Positions 58,076 to 60,000 of a stretch of 60,000 bases of DNA are shown in pieces. Numbering within the stretch: position 1 is the first letter of the stretch; each line of letters begins with the position of its first letter. The notes under the pieces are model-generated. The model searched no databases. It was not told the DNA's origin and was given only the letters and a program-made list of their open reading frames with translations. Made by a program: the position numbers and the translations under genes. The DNA comes from Polytrichum commune (taxonomy: Eukaryota > Streptophyta > Polytrichopsida > Polytrichales > Polytrichaceae), in NCBI GenBank assembly GCA_950295325.1, contig OX485809.1:14138001-14198000 (forward strand), given 5' to 3'.

Positions 58076-60000
58076 CAATCTAAAACATTGAAGAATATCA
58101 CATTGGCAACAATTCATTGGGCACATTCCATAATGTGATGTCATGATTGTATTGGAGGCGCCTATGATAAATGAAATGCACCCCGTAGTTGTGGAGATTA
58201 TCAAAAATTACACCCACTCAACTTGACTTCCATTTAATGGTAACAAATCAATTCAACAATGTAGAGTATTGTGCATTGTGTAGTTGAGTGAAGGGCACCA
58301 TGCAAAACACTGTGTTGTTGCCCATGACCAACACATCTGAATTATGAAGACAATCTTCTATCAATGGAACAGTTGATAGAATGTCAGGACAATGATGATA
58401 ATATAAGCCTCATCTTCCAATTATGTTGCATTTGGCATGTCCAATACTTGAATGATAGCCATAGTTGCCTTTTGGGATATAACATAGGTTTTGTTGTTGG
58501 ATTCTTTTGTTCTTGTCTGAGTATAGAATGGCATTGCAATCAACATATTACGGCATCTTGTAGTTTTTAATGTCCAAGGCTTGATCCAACAATCCTTGTA
58601 CCTATTTTTTTTTCTCATAGCTTGTGCGGGGGCTACAAGCTCCCACCACTCAACTTTGGATTTCCCATACATTGTATGTTTCTATGTTGTTTTCAATTGA
58701 TGTCATGGCCTTCCTAAGCCATATATAGGCTCTAAACTCATAAACTTTTGATGATATGCAGTCTAACAATGATAAAATCTTCAACAAGGATATCCCTCGA
58801 TGGATTGAATGGTGGATGCAATTTGCCTTGTCCAAGACTGCAATAGGGTATACTTTCGTCATCCTCATATGTGATGTCTACATTGGGGGGCCAGTGTGTG
58901 GACATTGCATTATGAGTGGTTATTTGTCATATCCAAAATTGGCCAAAACCCTTCCAACAAGTTTTGAAGTTTTGGGGGATGTGGATTTTGTATCTCGTGC
59001 AAAATGCAATGCCAATACGTCATGTATTCATGAATGGTCAATGTGTACATAGAATTCTCGTGCATTCCTATCTCCAAAAATTCTATAAACTTCTCAATTT
59101 ATTTTGTAATGAAGTGTCATTTTTTTATGCACCTACAACACGAGTAGTTTTTTTTCATATTTGTGGTGTCCATGTCCATTTCCTCCATCCCCCATAAATG
59201 GCAATACGGGAGGTGCTTGAGATTGCCCTCTGATACAAGAGAATTTGCATTATTGTCCACTTGCCATATTTTCAAAGCTCTTCCATGTGGGAACGAATTT
59301 GATCAATTAACATTTTTTTTCGTGCTTCATTACAAACCATCCATTATCCTGCGAGGGATATGATGTATGCATCCATTATGTTGCATCATGTCTTGTGACA
59401 ATTATGTATTGTTGGATCCAAATACGTCACATTAGGGGGATGGGTGGTAGGAAACAATTTACCCAAATGAGTGAATTGTTGTGGTTAACCCTTTTGGTCA
59501 ACAACCACAGTGGTTGCAAAATAATTGTCAAAGGGGGGGAATCGACTTCTCCATAGCAATTGATTGGGGGGGGGGAGGGATCAACTATTGTGTACCACTT
59601 GACTTCCAAAATTAATTTACATCCATGGCAAATGATTGCTCAATAGCAGTTGTCTTAGAAGTGAATTGCTAAGTTAGCAATAAACAAGGTAGGTTGATTT
59701 CCTACATCCCTTGGACATCCATGGGGTGGTTGAGGAGGGATTACATCCAATCAATGCTTTCCCCATGGGTGTACATGGACCCCACTTCAATTTCCACCCT
59801 CACTCTAGTGAAACAATTGTTGTCATTTGGACACACCAGTTGGTCCCATTGTGGGTGTGTGTTTAATATCATATTATATTACACTACATTGACTTACATA
59901 CAAATATACATTCTTCATTGCACATCATTGCAGTTGGTAATTTTTTATTTAGATTATGGCATAGCATTTCGAAACAATATTGGCAACATATTGTGAATGC
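58076..60000. other. Possible interior of the CACTA element or plain intergenic DNA
   Basis: Only short frames (for example 58756-59052 plus and 58421-58672 minus) without transposase motifs. Two G-rich runs lie near 59535 and 59566. Repeated 'cacttgacttcc' and 'attgttgtggttaac' type segments are visible at 59440-59640. Nothing can be named. Confidence 0.4.

Overview
This is eukaryotic nuclear DNA from a land plant. The genes are split by introns with GT-AG borders (one GC-AG), the products are plant-specific (PIN-LIKES auxin carrier, GT37 fucosyltransferase, plastid-type alpha-amylase), and most of the window is AT-rich DNA full of repeats. I cannot name the species. Low gene density plus a membrane-protein gene I do not recognise makes a seed-free plant (bryophyte, lycophyte or fern) plausible, but that is inference. 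I joined exons by hand from splice sites, reading phase and family resemblance.

Layout. 1-12.9 kb: no convincing gene; dispersed repeats, microsatellites, fold-back DNA, a 22-bp minisatellite and a clean terminal-inverted-repeat (TIR) element. 13.5-18.6 kb (+): PILS gene, 3 exons, 463 aa; its second intron holds a SINE, a dispersed repeat, a near-perfect hairpin and a 5S-rRNA-like stretch. 19.3-23.3 kb (-): GT37 fucosyltransferase, 3 exons, 531 aa, tail to tail with PILS and full of local tandem duplications. 23.5-24.0 kb (+): an unrecognised ORF. 24.5-28.5 kb (-): short-chain dehydrogenase of the TIC32/retinol-dehydrogenase type, 8 exons, 324 aa. 28.5-42.4 kb: gene-poor, with a GGGCC-rich composite element (142-bp tandem array plus a nested TTAA-bordered element), a 1.2-kb fold-back, a SINE with target-site duplication and a TIR family with self-palindromic ends. 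42.4-52.4 kb (+): promoter/leader region and a 15-exon alpha-amylase gene, 992 aa, with a plastid-like leader and a long coiled coil before a GH13 domain. 53.9-55.4 kb (-): a secreted, N-glycosylated single-pass membrane protein of unknown function. 55.4-60 kb: no gene seen; a CACTA-type transposon end.

The genes do not form a pathway. They touch auxin homeostasis at the ER (PILS), cell-wall xyloglucan/glycan decoration in the Golgi (FUT), a plastid or ER reductase (SDR) and starch breakdown (amylase). The recurring theme is local tandem duplication of 130-390 bp blocks around gene borders: upstream of PILS, the FUT 3' end, FUT intron 1 (copies of its own exon/intron junction), FUT intron 2 and the amylase leader.
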